Below, one piece after another: positions 40,730 to 49,587 of a DNA stretch of 64,000 bases. Source of the stretch: Bradyrhizobium sp. ORS 285 (lineage in GTDB: Bacteria; Pseudomonadota; Alphaproteobacteria; Rhizobiales; Xanthobacteraceae); NCBI RefSeq assembly GCF_900176205.1, contig NZ_LT859959.1, forward strand, positions 4,113,001 to 4,177,000, written 5' to 3'. The position numbers and the translations under genes were made by a program. Each line of letters opens with the position of its first letter. Positions within the stretch are counted from its first letter, which is position 1. The notes under the pieces are model-generated. The model was not told where the DNA came from. It was given only the letters and a program-made list of their open reading frames with translations, and did no database searches.

Positions 40730-41518
40730 ATGGGACGAGAGAGCCGCGGCATCCAGTCGATCGAGGTCGGCGGCGCGCTGCTGCAGGCCCTGGCGCGCAG
40801 CGGCGAGCCGATGATGCTGCGCGACCTCGCCCGCGAGGCCGGGCTGCCGCCGGCCAAGGCGCATCCCTATCTCGTCAGCTTCTCGCGCATCGGCCTGATC
40901 GAGCAGGACGAAACCACCGGCCGCTACGAGATCGGCCCGCTCGCGCTGGAGCTCGGCCTGATCAGCCTGCGGCGGCTGTCCGCAGTGCGGATCGCGACGC
41001 CGAAGATCGCAGCCCTCGCGAGCGCGATCGATCACGCCGTGTCGCTCGCGGTGTGGGGCACCAACGGGCCGACCGTGGTGCGGCTGGAGGAGCCGAGCCA
41101 TGCCGTGCACATCGTGATGCGCGTCGGCTCGATCATGGCGCTGCTGGAGACCGCGACGGGGCGCGCGTTCGCGGCGTTCCTGCCGCCGAAGACAATCAAG
41201 GCCGCGCTCGACTCCGGCCTCGATCATCTCGGCGTCGGCTACAATCCGAAGCGCGCGCCGAAGAGTCCGAAGGTCGCGGAGATGCTGGCCGAGGTGCGCG
41301 CGCAGGGCCTTGCCCGCGCCGTCGGCGATCCCCTGCCCGGCGTCAATGCCTTTGCCGCGCCGGTGTTCGATCACGCCGGCCACGTCGCGCTGGTCATCAC
41401 CGCGATGGGCCCGGCCGGCACCTTCGATGCCGGCTGGGAGTCGCCGCTGGCGAACCGGCTGCGCGCCTGCGCCGCCGAGATCTCCAAGCAGCTCGGCCAC
41501 GGCACGGTGCAGCCGTAG
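40730..41518 (+). CDS. IclR-family transcriptional regulator
   Basis: 262 residues. The N-terminal winged helix (about 8-70) has GGALLQALARSGEPMMLRDLA and a recognition helix LPPAKAHPYLVSFSRIGLI. The C-terminal effector domain has GVNAFAAPVFDHAGHVALVI, typical of IclR. Such regulators control catabolic operons in response to pathway metabolites. It is last in the binding-protein/dehydrogenase/SDR string, 31 bp after the SDR, and probably controls it. Confidence 0.93.
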   Translation: MGRESRGIQSIEVGGALLQALARSGEPMMLRDLAREAGLPPAKAHPYLVSFSRIGLIEQDETTGRYEIGPLALELGLISLRRLSAVRIATPKIAALASAIDHAVSLAVWGTNGPTVVRLEEPSHAVHIVMRVGSIMALLETATGRAFAAFLPPKTIKAALDSGLDHLGVGYNPKRAPKSPKVAEMLAEVRAQGLARAVGDPLPGVNAFAAPVFDHAGHVALVITAMGPAGTFDAGWESPLANRLRACAAEISKQLGHGTVQP

Positions 41519-41521
41519 AAT

Positions 41522-42145
41522 CTACGCGGCGGCCGACTGCTTCTCGGGCCACGGCTCGGCCCAGGCCGGCAGCCGCATCAGGCTGTCGAGCCAGCGCACG
41601 ATGCTTGGAAACGTTTCCAGCGGCATCTCGGCCTCGCGCCAGTCGGTCGCCATCGACGCCGCCGCGAAATCCGCGATGGTCAGCCGGTCGCAGGCGATGT
41701 GGCTGTGCGAGCGCAGGTGGGCATCGAGCACGGACGCGCAGGTCTTGAGCGGCGCGACCTTGTCGACCAGCGCCGCGCGGTTGGGCGCGCCGAGGTTAAA
41801 ATTCTTTCGCACGATGTGCTCGAAATAGAACGGCGCGACGGCCGGATTCCAATGGCTGTCGGTCCAGGCCAGCCAGCGCAGCACCTCGACCTGCTCCTGC
41901 GGATGGCGCATCGGCCACATGTCGCAGCTTTCGCGGATGCAGAGATGCGTCATGATGGCGGTGGACTCCCACAGCACGGTGTCGCCGTCGACCAGCGCCG
42001 GCGCCTTCATGTTCGGATTGAGCGCGGCGAACTCCGGGGTCTTTAGGCCACGCGTGATATCGATGAACTCGGCGGGAACGCCGAGATGCTTGACCAGCGC
42101 GAGCACGCGGCGCGGCGCCTGGGCCTTGATCCAGTAGATCTTCAT
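41522..42145 (-). CDS. Glutathione S-transferase family protein
   Basis: 207 residues, thioredoxin-fold N-terminal domain (MKIYWIKAQAPRRVLAL, cis-Pro in MKAPALVDGDTVLWES) and an all-helical C-terminal domain (RLTIADFAAASMA). The usual catalytic Ser/Cys at the start of helix 1 is not obvious, the segment reading KAQAPRR. It lies downstream of the FAD/ThDP genes on the minus strand, separated by a hairpin repeat. Its role could be detoxification or glutathione-dependent isomerisation in the nearby pathway. Confidence 0.88.
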   Translation of the reverse strand: MKIYWIKAQAPRRVLALVKHLGVPAEFIDITRGLKTPEFAALNPNMKAPALVDGDTVLWESTAIMTHLCIRESCDMWPMRHPQEQVEVLRWLAWTDSHWNPAVAPFYFEHIVRKNFNLGAPNRAALVDKVAPLKTCASVLDAHLRSHSHIACDRLTIADFAAASMATDWREAEMPLETFPSIVRWLDSLMRLPAWAEPWPEKQSAAA

Positions 42146-42280
42146 GAGGGGTCTCCATGGCTGATGCCTGGAAGACGAACGCGCGAGGGGCGGATCGACA
42201 GGGGGTGGCGAAAAACTTTACAGCTGTGTTCCACGCACAGAGCCGCAAACACCTCCCGTGCGGCGGCCCCTCACCCCAAT

Positions 42281-42306
42281 CCTCTCCCCGTAAGAACGGG
42301 GAGAGG
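42281..42306. repeat. Perfect hairpin repeat between GST and FAD dehydrogenase genes
   Basis: CCTCTCCCCGT (42281-42291) and ACGGGGAGAGG (42296-42306) form a perfect 11 bp stem with a 4-base loop. This CTCTCCCCG-type hairpin is scattered in rhizobial genomes as I recall. It could also act as the end of the FAD dehydrogenase transcript. Confidence 0.75.
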
Positions 42307-42358
42307 GAGCGCACCAGTTGTGATGCGAGGACTTGCTTCTATCGGCCCTTGGCGCCCG

Positions 42359-43960
42359 TTACATCGCCCGCACTGCTGCGCGTGCTGTGAGGATGCAGCC
42401 TGGCAGAAAGGTTCCCTCCAGCGATCGCTTGCCCGAGGCGCCGCCACCGCCGAAGCCTGCCGCTTCACCGACGGCGTAGAGGCCGCTGATCGGGTTGCCT
42501 GCGCCATCGAGCACACGGCTGTGCAGGTCGGTCTTGAGGCCGCCGAGGCTCTTGCGGGTGATGAGCTGCATGTGAATGGCGATGTAAGGGCCTGCCCCAC
42601 TCATCTGCAGTGGCGCGGGCTTGCAGGTGCGGAGCTTGTCCGGGCCCCATTGCCGGGCGTGCAGGATGCGGCGGATCTGATCGTCATTGTGGAGCTTGTC
42701 GCCATTCGCGAAGTTGGCGTCGAAGGCATCGGCGGTGGCCTGCAGCACCTCGGGCTTGACATCGGCCGTTCCGGTCAGCGCATTCATCTTGGCCGCAAGA
42801 CCTGCGAGCGTCTCGTCGACCAGAAAATGCCGGCTCTCGCGCTGCATCTGCCTCACCAGGCGATGATTGCCGAACAGCGTCTCCTTGAGGAACATCGGCA
42901 TCTGCCGCTCGCGGATGCGGAGGTTGTGCTCGGCGCCTGATATCGCGAACTCCTTGGCTGCGATGCGCCAGTTCAAGAGATGCCACGTATACGGCTTCTC
43001 CTGCGCCGCGACGCGCTCACAGAGATCGTGCGTGTCGAAGCAGGTGACCAGCGGCGCCGGACCGATGCGCTCGCCGCGATGATTGAGCCACAGCGCCGAT
43101 TTGCACGGCACCAGCGACAGGCCGTGGCCCTCGAAATGCGGAAACGGATGCGGGATTCCGGCGGCATAGTTCCACATCTCGCCGGCGCGGGTGATCTCTG
43201 CGCCAACGGTCTCGGCCGCATGGTGATGCAGCTTGCCGTCAGAGAACGGATGGGCGCCGTTGAGCATGGATGCCGGCAGCGGCCGTCCCTTCGGCCAGTT
43301 CGCCCGCGCCTCCGCGTGACTGCCATTGATGCCGCCCATTGCGAGCACCGTCAGCGGCGCGGCGATGCGGACCTCGGCGCCGGTCTCCTCGTTGACAGCC
43401 ACAACGCCCGATACCGCGCCGCCGGCGCGATCGAGACTGACGACGCGGTGCCGATGCAGCACCGTCAGCCGGCCGCCGTTGTCCGCCGCGCGCATCGCCT
43501 CGATCATCACGCGCGTCAGCCGCCGCGAGGTGCCCCAGACAATGTGATAGCGCGGCAGCGCATTGCCGTCGCCGTTGAGGCCGCGCTCGACCCAGTTCAC
43601 GGCGGGCATGAAGGTCACGCCATGCGACGAGAGCCAGTCGTAGACCTCGCTACGCGAATGCTCGACGTAGTAGCGCGCCCATTGCAGCGGCCAGTGCTCT
43701 GTTGCGTCGAGCTCACCGAACCTGATCCAGTCGCGCAGCGCGATCTCCGGCGTGTCCGGGATCTTCATCCGCGCCTGCAAGGGTGTGCCGACCAGCGCCA
43801 TGCCGCCGAACGCCCACAGCGCCAGCCCGCCGAACCGCTCCGGCGTATCGCGATCGATAATGATGACCGACTTGCCGGCGCGCAGCGCCTCGAGCGCGGT
43901 GACGATGCCGGCGAGGCCGCCGCCGGCGATGACGACATCGGCTTGCCGCATCGCGCTCAT
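42359..43960 (-). CDS. FAD-binding dehydrogenase, KstD-like
   Basis: 533 residues. N-terminal FAD motif VVIAGGGLAGIVTALEALRAG and a DRDTPERFGGLALWAFGGMA segment typical of this flavin dehydrogenase group. Near the C-terminus, GLYAVGEAAGFGGGGASGKRSLEG is the second FAD contact. It is the second such dehydrogenase in the cluster. It starts 1 bp after the ThDP enzyme stop, indicating one operon. Family members desaturate cyclic ketones; the actual substrate is not known. Confidence 0.88.
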   Translation of the reverse strand: MSAMRQADVVIAGGGLAGIVTALEALRAGKSVIIIDRDTPERFGGLALWAFGGMALVGTPLQARMKIPDTPEIALRDWIRFGELDATEHWPLQWARYYVEHSRSEVYDWLSSHGVTFMPAVNWVERGLNGDGNALPRYHIVWGTSRRLTRVMIEAMRAADNGGRLTVLHRHRVVSLDRAGGAVSGVVAVNEETGAEVRIAAPLTVLAMGGINGSHAEARANWPKGRPLPASMLNGAHPFSDGKLHHHAAETVGAEITRAGEMWNYAAGIPHPFPHFEGHGLSLVPCKSALWLNHRGERIGPAPLVTCFDTHDLCERVAAQEKPYTWHLLNWRIAAKEFAISGAEHNLRIRERQMPMFLKETLFGNHRLVRQMQRESRHFLVDETLAGLAAKMNALTGTADVKPEVLQATADAFDANFANGDKLHNDDQIRRILHARQWGPDKLRTCKPAPLQMSGAGPYIAIHMQLITRKSLGGLKTDLHSRVLDGAGNPISGLYAVGEAAGFGGGGASGKRSLEGTFLPGCILTARAAVRAM

Positions 43961-43961
43961 C

Positions 43962-45623
43962 TCACGGCGCCAGCTTGCGCTTGAGCATGCGCGCCATCGG
44001 CAGCGGCATGCGGTCGAGCGATCCCAGCAGATGCGGCAGCAGCTTCAGCTTGAGGCCGCTCAGCGTCGGCGGCACCATCGCCTCGATCAGATGCGGCCCT
44101 GGCCGTTCCAGCGCGCCCTTCAGCGCGTTGGTGAATTCATCGGGCGTGCTGACGCGGGTCGCGCGCACGCCCATGCCGTCGGCGATCTGCGCCAGCTTCA
44201 ACACAGGACCATGTAGATCGAGCTGCGCCTTGGCTTTCGGCCCGATCTCCTCGGCGCCGACGCGTTCGAGCTCGACATTGAGCACGGAGTAAGAGGCGTT
44301 GTTGAAGATGACGGCGGTGACGTTGAGGCGTTCGCGGGCGATCGTCCACAGCGACTGGATGGTGTACATCGAGCTGCCGTCGCCGATCAGCGCGATCACC
44401 GGGCGATCGGGACAGGCAATCGCCGCACCGATCGCATTCGGCAGCCCCTGCCCGATCGCGCCGCCGGTCAAGGTGATCAGGTCATGCCGCGGCGCACCGG
44501 CGGTGAACTTCGGCAGCATCAGCCCGGAGCTGATCGCCTCGTCGACGATGATGGCGTTCTCGGGCAGCAGATGACCGACGGCTTTGCAGACCTTCTCCGC
44601 CGTGAGCTTCTTGCCGCGCGGCCGTCCGGGCCGCCACGGCGCGGACACCACCGGCGTGGCGCCGTCCGCCCCGAGGGCCTTGGCGAGCCGGGCCAGACTG
44701 CATTCGGCGGCCTGCGACGGCGTCGACAAGGTCACGACCTCGCAGCCGTCATGCGGCAGATAGCTGCGCTTGCCGGGATAGGCGAAGAACGACACCGGCG
44801 CCTTGGCGTCGACCAGGATCAGCGTATCGATCTCCTTGAGCTGGACCTGCGCCATCTCCGCAAGATAGGCGATGCGCTCGACCTGCGGCAGGTCGGCGCC
44901 GCGCTCCATGCGCGTCGGAAACGTCTCGGCGAACACCTTCACCCCGCAAGCCGCGGCAATGCGCGCGGCCCACAGCAGCGACTCCTCGTGCAGCGCCGTG
45001 CCGCCGAGCAGCAACGCGCAGCGGCCGCCCGCCTTGATGATGTCGGCGACCGCCTGCACGGTCGCATCATCGGCCGGCGGCGGACGCTCGATGTCCGGAC
45101 CCGGCTCGGGCACGCCGCCCTCGCCCCAGGACACGTCGGCGGGCAGGATCAAGGTCGCGACCTGGCCCGGCCACGAGCACGCCGCCTTCACCGCCGCGAC
45201 GGCGTCGCGGCACAGCTCGGAGGTCACCTGCGACGTCCAGACGAAATTCGGCGAGACGTTGCGTGCGACGGTCTCGATGTCGGACTGGAGCTGCGCGTCA
45301 TATGGGACGTGATAGGTGGCGTGGTCGCCGACGATGTTGACCACGGGGACCTTGCCCTTGCGCGCATTGTGCAGGTTGGCGAGGCCGTTGCCGAGCCCGC
45401 AGCCGAGATGCAGCAGCGTTGCCGCGGGCATGCCGGTCATACGGGCGTAGCCATCCGCCGCGCCGGTCGCGACGCCTTCGAACAGGCACAGCACCGCGCG
45501 CATCTCCGGGGCGGAATCCAGCGCCGCGACGAAATGCATCTCAGAGGTGCCGGGATTGGTGAAGCAGACCCGAATGCCGGAATTGACCAGGGTCCGGATC
45601 AGAGCTTGTGCGCCATTGGGCAT
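43962..45623 (-). CDS. ThDP-dependent enzyme of the acetolactate synthase/benzoylformate decarboxylase family
   Basis: 553 residues with the three domains of ThDP enzymes. The catalytic Glu49 is in LCLFEGVATGAADGYARM. The ThDP/Mg motif is GDGSSMYTIQSLW with NNASY. It lacks a regulatory-subunit gene nearby and sits with dehydrogenases, so a biosynthetic acetolactate synthase is unlikely. A decarboxylase, carboligase or ring-opening hydrolase is possible. It is divergent from a LysR gene that probably controls it. Confidence 0.88.
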   Translation of the reverse strand: MPNGAQALIRTLVNSGIRVCFTNPGTSEMHFVAALDSAPEMRAVLCLFEGVATGAADGYARMTGMPAATLLHLGCGLGNGLANLHNARKGKVPVVNIVGDHATYHVPYDAQLQSDIETVARNVSPNFVWTSQVTSELCRDAVAAVKAACSWPGQVATLILPADVSWGEGGVPEPGPDIERPPPADDATVQAVADIIKAGGRCALLLGGTALHEESLLWAARIAAACGVKVFAETFPTRMERGADLPQVERIAYLAEMAQVQLKEIDTLILVDAKAPVSFFAYPGKRSYLPHDGCEVVTLSTPSQAAECSLARLAKALGADGATPVVSAPWRPGRPRGKKLTAEKVCKAVGHLLPENAIIVDEAISSGLMLPKFTAGAPRHDLITLTGGAIGQGLPNAIGAAIACPDRPVIALIGDGSSMYTIQSLWTIARERLNVTAVIFNNASYSVLNVELERVGAEEIGPKAKAQLDLHGPVLKLAQIADGMGVRATRVSTPDEFTNALKGALERPGPHLIEAMVPPTLSGLKLKLLPHLLGSLDRMPLPMARMLKRKLAP

Positions 45624-45775
45624 GAAAAGCCTCTTATAGGGCGGCGCCGTGTCTCAAGCCCGAGCTGATCGGCCTCGCTCCGGCGTTCCCCGCAATTTGT
45701 TTCTGCCATTGTGGGATTGACCGGCTCAGAAATCCAATGAATTGTTATGGCAGGATCAATGAGCTGGTGTCATCG
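45624..45775. promoter_or_regulatory. Divergent promoter region, ThDP enzyme and LysR
   Basis: A 152 bp gap between divergent genes, where a LysR regulator usually binds T-N11-A sites. A short CAAT-N2-ATTG palindrome lies at 45735-45744. No exact site can be fixed by eye. Confidence 0.4.
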
Positions 45776-46819
45776 ATGCACACGCCCTCCCTGCGGCAGT
45801 TGCAGCAGCTGGTCTACCTGGCGGAAGAGCGGCATTTCGCCCGCGCCGCCAAGCGCGCGCACGTCACGCAGTCAGCGCTGAGCCGCAGCTTGCAGAGCTT
45901 GGAGGACAGCGCGGGGATGCGGCTGTTCGACCGCAGCTCGCGCTCGGTCGAGATCACCCCCGTCGGTGAGCGGCTGGTGGCGCGCGCCCGCGCGCTGCTG
46001 TCGGGCGCCGACGATCTCGGCCGCGAGATGCGGCTGCTGCGCTCGGGAGATGCCGGCGAGGTGACGGTCGGCGTCGGCGCGTTCACGGGCCTGACGCTGC
46101 TGCCGGACGCGATGGCACGGCTGTATTCGGAGCATCCGTCGGTGCGCTTGACGGTCGTGCAGGACAATTGGCGTGCTCTCATGGAGGTGCTGCAACAGGG
46201 CAAGCTCGATTTCTTCCTGGCGCACACCACCGAGATCCGCGCCGATGACAGCCTCGAGATCGAGCCGCTCGGCAGCCTGCCCGGACATTTCTACTGCCGG
46301 GCCGCGCATCCCCTGGCCGGACGGCGCGAACTCTCGGCCCGCGATCTCGCCGGCCAGCACTTCGCCTCGGTCGCGCTGCCGCCGGAATTCAGCCGGCGAC
46401 TGGATGAGTTGATCGCGTCGCCGGGGGAACGCGGCTTCGAGGTCGCGCTCGAATCCGAGAATGCCGGCCTGCTGGTGCAGATGGCGCTGCGCTCGGACGT
46501 CATTCTCGTCGCCGGCGATGCGGTTCTCACCCAGGAGCTCGCCTCCGGCCAGTTGGTTCGACTCAACATAGCTGAACTAAGCGAGCCACGCGCGTCGGAC
46601 CTGCTGCTGGCGCAGTTCGGCATCCTGCGGCTGAAGGGCCGGACCCTGTCGCCGGCAGCGATGATGCTGATGGACCTGGTGCGGGCACAGGCCGCGCGGA
46701 CGCTGACGGGACCGCGCCGGCCGCCCGCTCCCCGCGCCGCACGAACCACGCGATCCCGGCCGGCCCCACGCAAGAAGCCGCCCCCAGCGAGACGCAGGCA
46801 CAGCAGGGGCAAAGCCTGA
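45776..46819 (+). CDS. LysR-family transcriptional regulator
   Basis: About 347 residues from ATG at 45776 (MHTPSLRQLQQLVYLAEERHF). The helix-turn-helix includes HFARAAKRAHVTQSALSRSL with the family pattern to residue 65. The effector domain follows from about 90 (VTVGVGAFTGLTLLPDAM). The last 42 residues form a Pro/Arg-rich basic tail with RPPAPRAARTTRSRP, unusual for LysR proteins. An earlier ATG at 45737 gives 13 unlikely extra residues. Probably controls the divergent ThDP/FAD operon. Confidence 0.9.
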   Translation: MHTPSLRQLQQLVYLAEERHFARAAKRAHVTQSALSRSLQSLEDSAGMRLFDRSSRSVEITPVGERLVARARALLSGADDLGREMRLLRSGDAGEVTVGVGAFTGLTLLPDAMARLYSEHPSVRLTVVQDNWRALMEVLQQGKLDFFLAHTTEIRADDSLEIEPLGSLPGHFYCRAAHPLAGRRELSARDLAGQHFASVALPPEFSRRLDELIASPGERGFEVALESENAGLLVQMALRSDVILVAGDAVLTQELASGQLVRLNIAELSEPRASDLLLAQFGILRLKGRTLSPAAMMLMDLVRAQAARTLTGPRRPPAPRAARTTRSRPAPRKKPPPARRRHSRGKA

Positions 46820-46840
46820 CTGCGGTGCCGATCCGCGGAT

Positions 46841-47245
46841 TCACTTGGCGTTGCGGGACATCTCCCGCAGAACGGTCAGCGCCTGCTCCGCCTGCGCTTC
46901 AGGTACGAACAGGTGATCATGATGAAACGCCGAGACCGCATTGACGCTGATGCCGGCGGCCGCCAGCGCCGTGGTCACGGCGGCCAGGAAGCCGACCGCG
47001 TCGAGCGCGGAATGCACCGATAGCGTGATCAGGCGGGCGGCGAACTGATAGGTCAGGCCGGCCTGCTCGGCCTCCTCACGCCGGACGATCAGCGTGAGGC
47101 CTTCACGCTCACGAAACAGCATCAGCGGCGTCAGCGCAGCGGGAGGCTCGTGGCCGGCAGCCAGGCTGCAGAACACGAAGACACCCTCCTGCAACTCGGG
47201 CGTCATCTTCAGCAGCAGCGCGCCGAGGTTACGTTCGCCTGCCAT
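46841..47245 (-). CDS. ACT domain-containing protein
   Basis: 134 residues from ATG at 47245. Two ACT-like halves are visible: an N-terminal one around GVFVFCSLAAG and a C-terminal one with LITLSVHSALDAVGFLAAVTTALAAAGIS and AVSAFHHDHLFVP. Similar small proteins are thought to bind amino acids. It starts 5 bp after the glutathionyl-hydroquinone reductase stop, so the pair form an operon. The function is unknown. Confidence 0.82.
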   Translation of the reverse strand: MAGERNLGALLLKMTPELQEGVFVFCSLAAGHEPPAALTPLMLFREREGLTLIVRREEAEQAGLTYQFAARLITLSVHSALDAVGFLAAVTTALAAAGISVNAVSAFHHDHLFVPEAQAEQALTVLREMSRNAK

Positions 47246-47250
47246 GGCGA

Positions 47251-48237
47251 TCAGCGAGACGCGAGCCGCTCGCGGCCATGCGGCGCGGTGAAGTCCTGCT
47301 GCGGTCCGACCGGCACGATGCCCGTGGGATTGATGGTGAGGTGGCTCTCGTAATAATGCCCCTTGATGTGCTGGAAATTCACCGTCGCGGCGATTCCCGG
47401 CCATTGGTAAAGATCGCGCGTATAGGCCGCGAGATGCGGATAATCGGCGATGCGGCGGATGTTGCACTTGAAGTGGCCGACATAGACGGCATCGAAGCGG
47501 ATCAGCGTCGTGAACAGGCGGATATCGGCCTCAGTCATGGCGTCACCGAGCAGGAAGCGGCGCGTCGCCAGGCGCTCCTCGAGCCAATCCAGCGTCGCGA
47601 ACAGCGGCGCGATCGCCTCCTCATAGGCGGCTTGCGTGGTCGCGAAGCCGCATTTGTAGACGCCGTTGTTGAGCGTGTCGTAGATGCGCGCATTGATCGC
47701 GTCGATCTCGGCGCGCAGGGCTTCAGGATAGTAATCGCCTGGCGCGGCTCCGATACCGTCGAAGGCCGAGTTCAACATCCGGATGATCTCGGAGGACTCG
47801 TTGTTCACGATCCTCCGCTGCGCCTTGTCCCACAGCACCGGCACGGTGACCCGGCCGGAATAATGCGGATCGGCCGCGGTATAGACCTGGTGCAGAACCT
47901 CGGCATGATTGATGCCATCGGCGACGACGCCTGGCCCATCGGCAAAGGTCCAGCCCTGCTCGCGCATCAGCCAGTGTACGACCGACACCGAGATCATCCC
48001 TTCCAGCCCCTTCAGCGCGCGCATGATCAGGGTGCGGTGCGCCCAGGGACAGGCGAGGCTGACATAGAGATGATAGCGCCCCGCCTCCGCGTTGAAGCCC
48101 CCGCTGCCGGTCGGCCCCGGACTGCCATCTGATGTCACGAAGCTGCGGAAGGCCGAGTCCTTGCGGATGAAGCGGCCGCCGGACGCTGCCGTGTCGTACC
48201 AGACGTCATGCCATTGGCCGTCGACCAGAAGTCCCAT
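47251..48237 (-). CDS. Glutathionyl-hydroquinone reductase (Xi-class GST)
   Basis: 328 residues from ATG at 48237. Catalytic Cys63 is in the Xi-class CPWAHRT motif. The C-terminal domain carries SVVHWLMREQGWTF and YVGHFKCN, both family-like. These enzymes remove glutathione from glutathionyl-hydroquinones formed in quinone or haloaromatic metabolism (YqjG/PcpF group). The upstream ATG at 48270 lacks a ribosome site. The gene is followed by the ACT-domain gene. Confidence 0.93.
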   Translation of the reverse strand: MGLLVDGQWHDVWYDTAASGGRFIRKDSAFRSFVTSDGSPGPTGSGGFNAEAGRYHLYVSLACPWAHRTLIMRALKGLEGMISVSVVHWLMREQGWTFADGPGVVADGINHAEVLHQVYTAADPHYSGRVTVPVLWDKAQRRIVNNESSEIIRMLNSAFDGIGAAPGDYYPEALRAEIDAINARIYDTLNNGVYKCGFATTQAAYEEAIAPLFATLDWLEERLATRRFLLGDAMTEADIRLFTTLIRFDAVYVGHFKCNIRRIADYPHLAAYTRDLYQWPGIAATVNFQHIKGHYYESHLTINPTGIVPVGPQQDFTAPHGRERLASR

Positions 48238-48348
48238 CACGCTCTCCTCGGCATCAGCGCCGCGCTGCAAGCCACACTGAGCTCCCTCGCGGACCAGCGA
48301 ACTGCATCAGAGGAGTACACGCCGGCCAGCCAGGGCGCCAGTGCGCCG

Positions 48349-48377
48349 ACCCGTGTCCTGTCGGCCAGGACACGGGT
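48349..48377. terminator. Strong stem-loop after the DUF2278 gene
   Basis: ACCCGTGTCCTG (48349-48360) pairs perfectly with CAGGACACGGGT (48366-48377) with a 5-base loop, 12 bp past the DUF2278 stop. There is no T-tract on the minus strand, so intrinsic termination is uncertain. Confidence 0.55.
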
Positions 48378-48389
48378 GCGAAGCGCGGC

Positions 48390-49436
48390 TCAGGACTGGA
48401 ACGGAATGGTGCGGCCCGGCTGGGCGGCCTGCTCTCGCGTATAGGACACGCCGTGCACCTTGACGGCCGCCGCGTTCAACAGCGTGATGATGCCGCCCTT
48501 GTTGGACAGCGCCACCGGCGCGGTGATCGGAACCACCATGGTCGCGCCGCGCGCGATCGTGCCTGTCAGCCGCATGACGTTCTTCTGCTTGTCCTTGATC
48601 TGCCAGCCGTCGAGATCGATGTCGACGTCGGCGGTGTTGAGCAGCGTCACCGTCTCGTGCTCCGGTGTGCGCACGTCGTTGACATAGGCCGCGATGATGC
48701 GCACCAGCCCGTCGGGCACGTCGAGTGGCGGAATGTGGTCGCGGTCGGGCGGCGTATGCGGCGCTTCCGGATGATCCGGATCGCGAGGCAGAATGACCTC
48801 GCCGCTGGCATCGTCCGAATGCCAGGCCTGGGTCTGGAATTTGAGGAAGATCGCGACCCATTGCTGCTGATCGGGAAACTCGAAGATCAGCCCGCCATCC
48901 TGCCACGGCCCGTTGTCACCGGCGAATTTGCCGGGCGGATTGCCCTGGTTGAAATGGATGTCGTGGATGCCGCGGCCAGGCTTGAAACCGAAATAGCGGT
49001 CGGCCTTGTCCTCCGGTCCCCAGGCGACGCCGAAAGCGTAGATGAACGCATTCTCGTCCGACATCGCACGTTGCACGTAAGCGTCGATCTTCTCGTTGAG
49101 ATCATTGTCGGGACCGGCCGCCGACAACGGCAGCGGCTTCAGCTCCCAGGGCTGCATCAGGTTGCCGCGGATGAAGTCGAGCGCCACGCCGCCCGGTTTG
49201 CTCGGCAGCGGATGCAGCCCTTCCGAGAAGTCCTTCAAGCCATCGACGATCGGATGCTCGAAACGCGAGCGGACCAGGAATTCGACTTCGCTGCCGTCCT
49301 GAGAACGGACGTTGATGGCGATGCGATAAAGCTCGCCATCAGCTGACACCTGCACCTGATAGTGCGGGCTGCTCCCCGTCGCGAGACGGTTGCCGATGGG
49401 CCTTCCCTTCAAGAGCGAATAGTCCTTCAAAGGCAT
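48390..49436 (-). CDS. DUF2278 family protein with lamin-tail-like C-terminus
   Basis: 348 residues. The N-terminal 210 residues match DUF2278 (start MPLKDYSLLKGRPIGNRL, then GIHDIHFNQGNPPGKFAGDN). The last 115 residues look like a lamin-tail (LTD) beta-sandwich: VRIIAAYVNDV, ETVTLLNTADVDIDLDGWQI and KGGIITLLNA. No signal peptide. DUF2278 proteins have no firm function. It is alone between GHQR and recO. Confidence 0.82.
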   Translation of the reverse strand: MPLKDYSLLKGRPIGNRLATGSSPHYQVQVSADGELYRIAINVRSQDGSEVEFLVRSRFEHPIVDGLKDFSEGLHPLPSKPGGVALDFIRGNLMQPWELKPLPLSAAGPDNDLNEKIDAYVQRAMSDENAFIYAFGVAWGPEDKADRYFGFKPGRGIHDIHFNQGNPPGKFAGDNGPWQDGGLIFEFPDQQQWVAIFLKFQTQAWHSDDASGEVILPRDPDHPEAPHTPPDRDHIPPLDVPDGLVRIIAAYVNDVRTPEHETVTLLNTADVDIDLDGWQIKDKQKNVMRLTGTIARGATMVVPITAPVALSNKGGIITLLNAAAVKVHGVSYTREQAAQPGRTIPFQS

Positions 49437-49587
49437 GGTCGCCTCCCCGTGTGCCCGTGGGCGGTTTCGATCACGGCGCGTGGACGCCGGCCGGGATGTC
49501 TGTCCCGGGGCTTTAGATTACAACCACTCTCCAGACGAGACTGTGAAAGACATCACGCGTGCTGCGTGCTTTCCGGGATGCGGCGGC

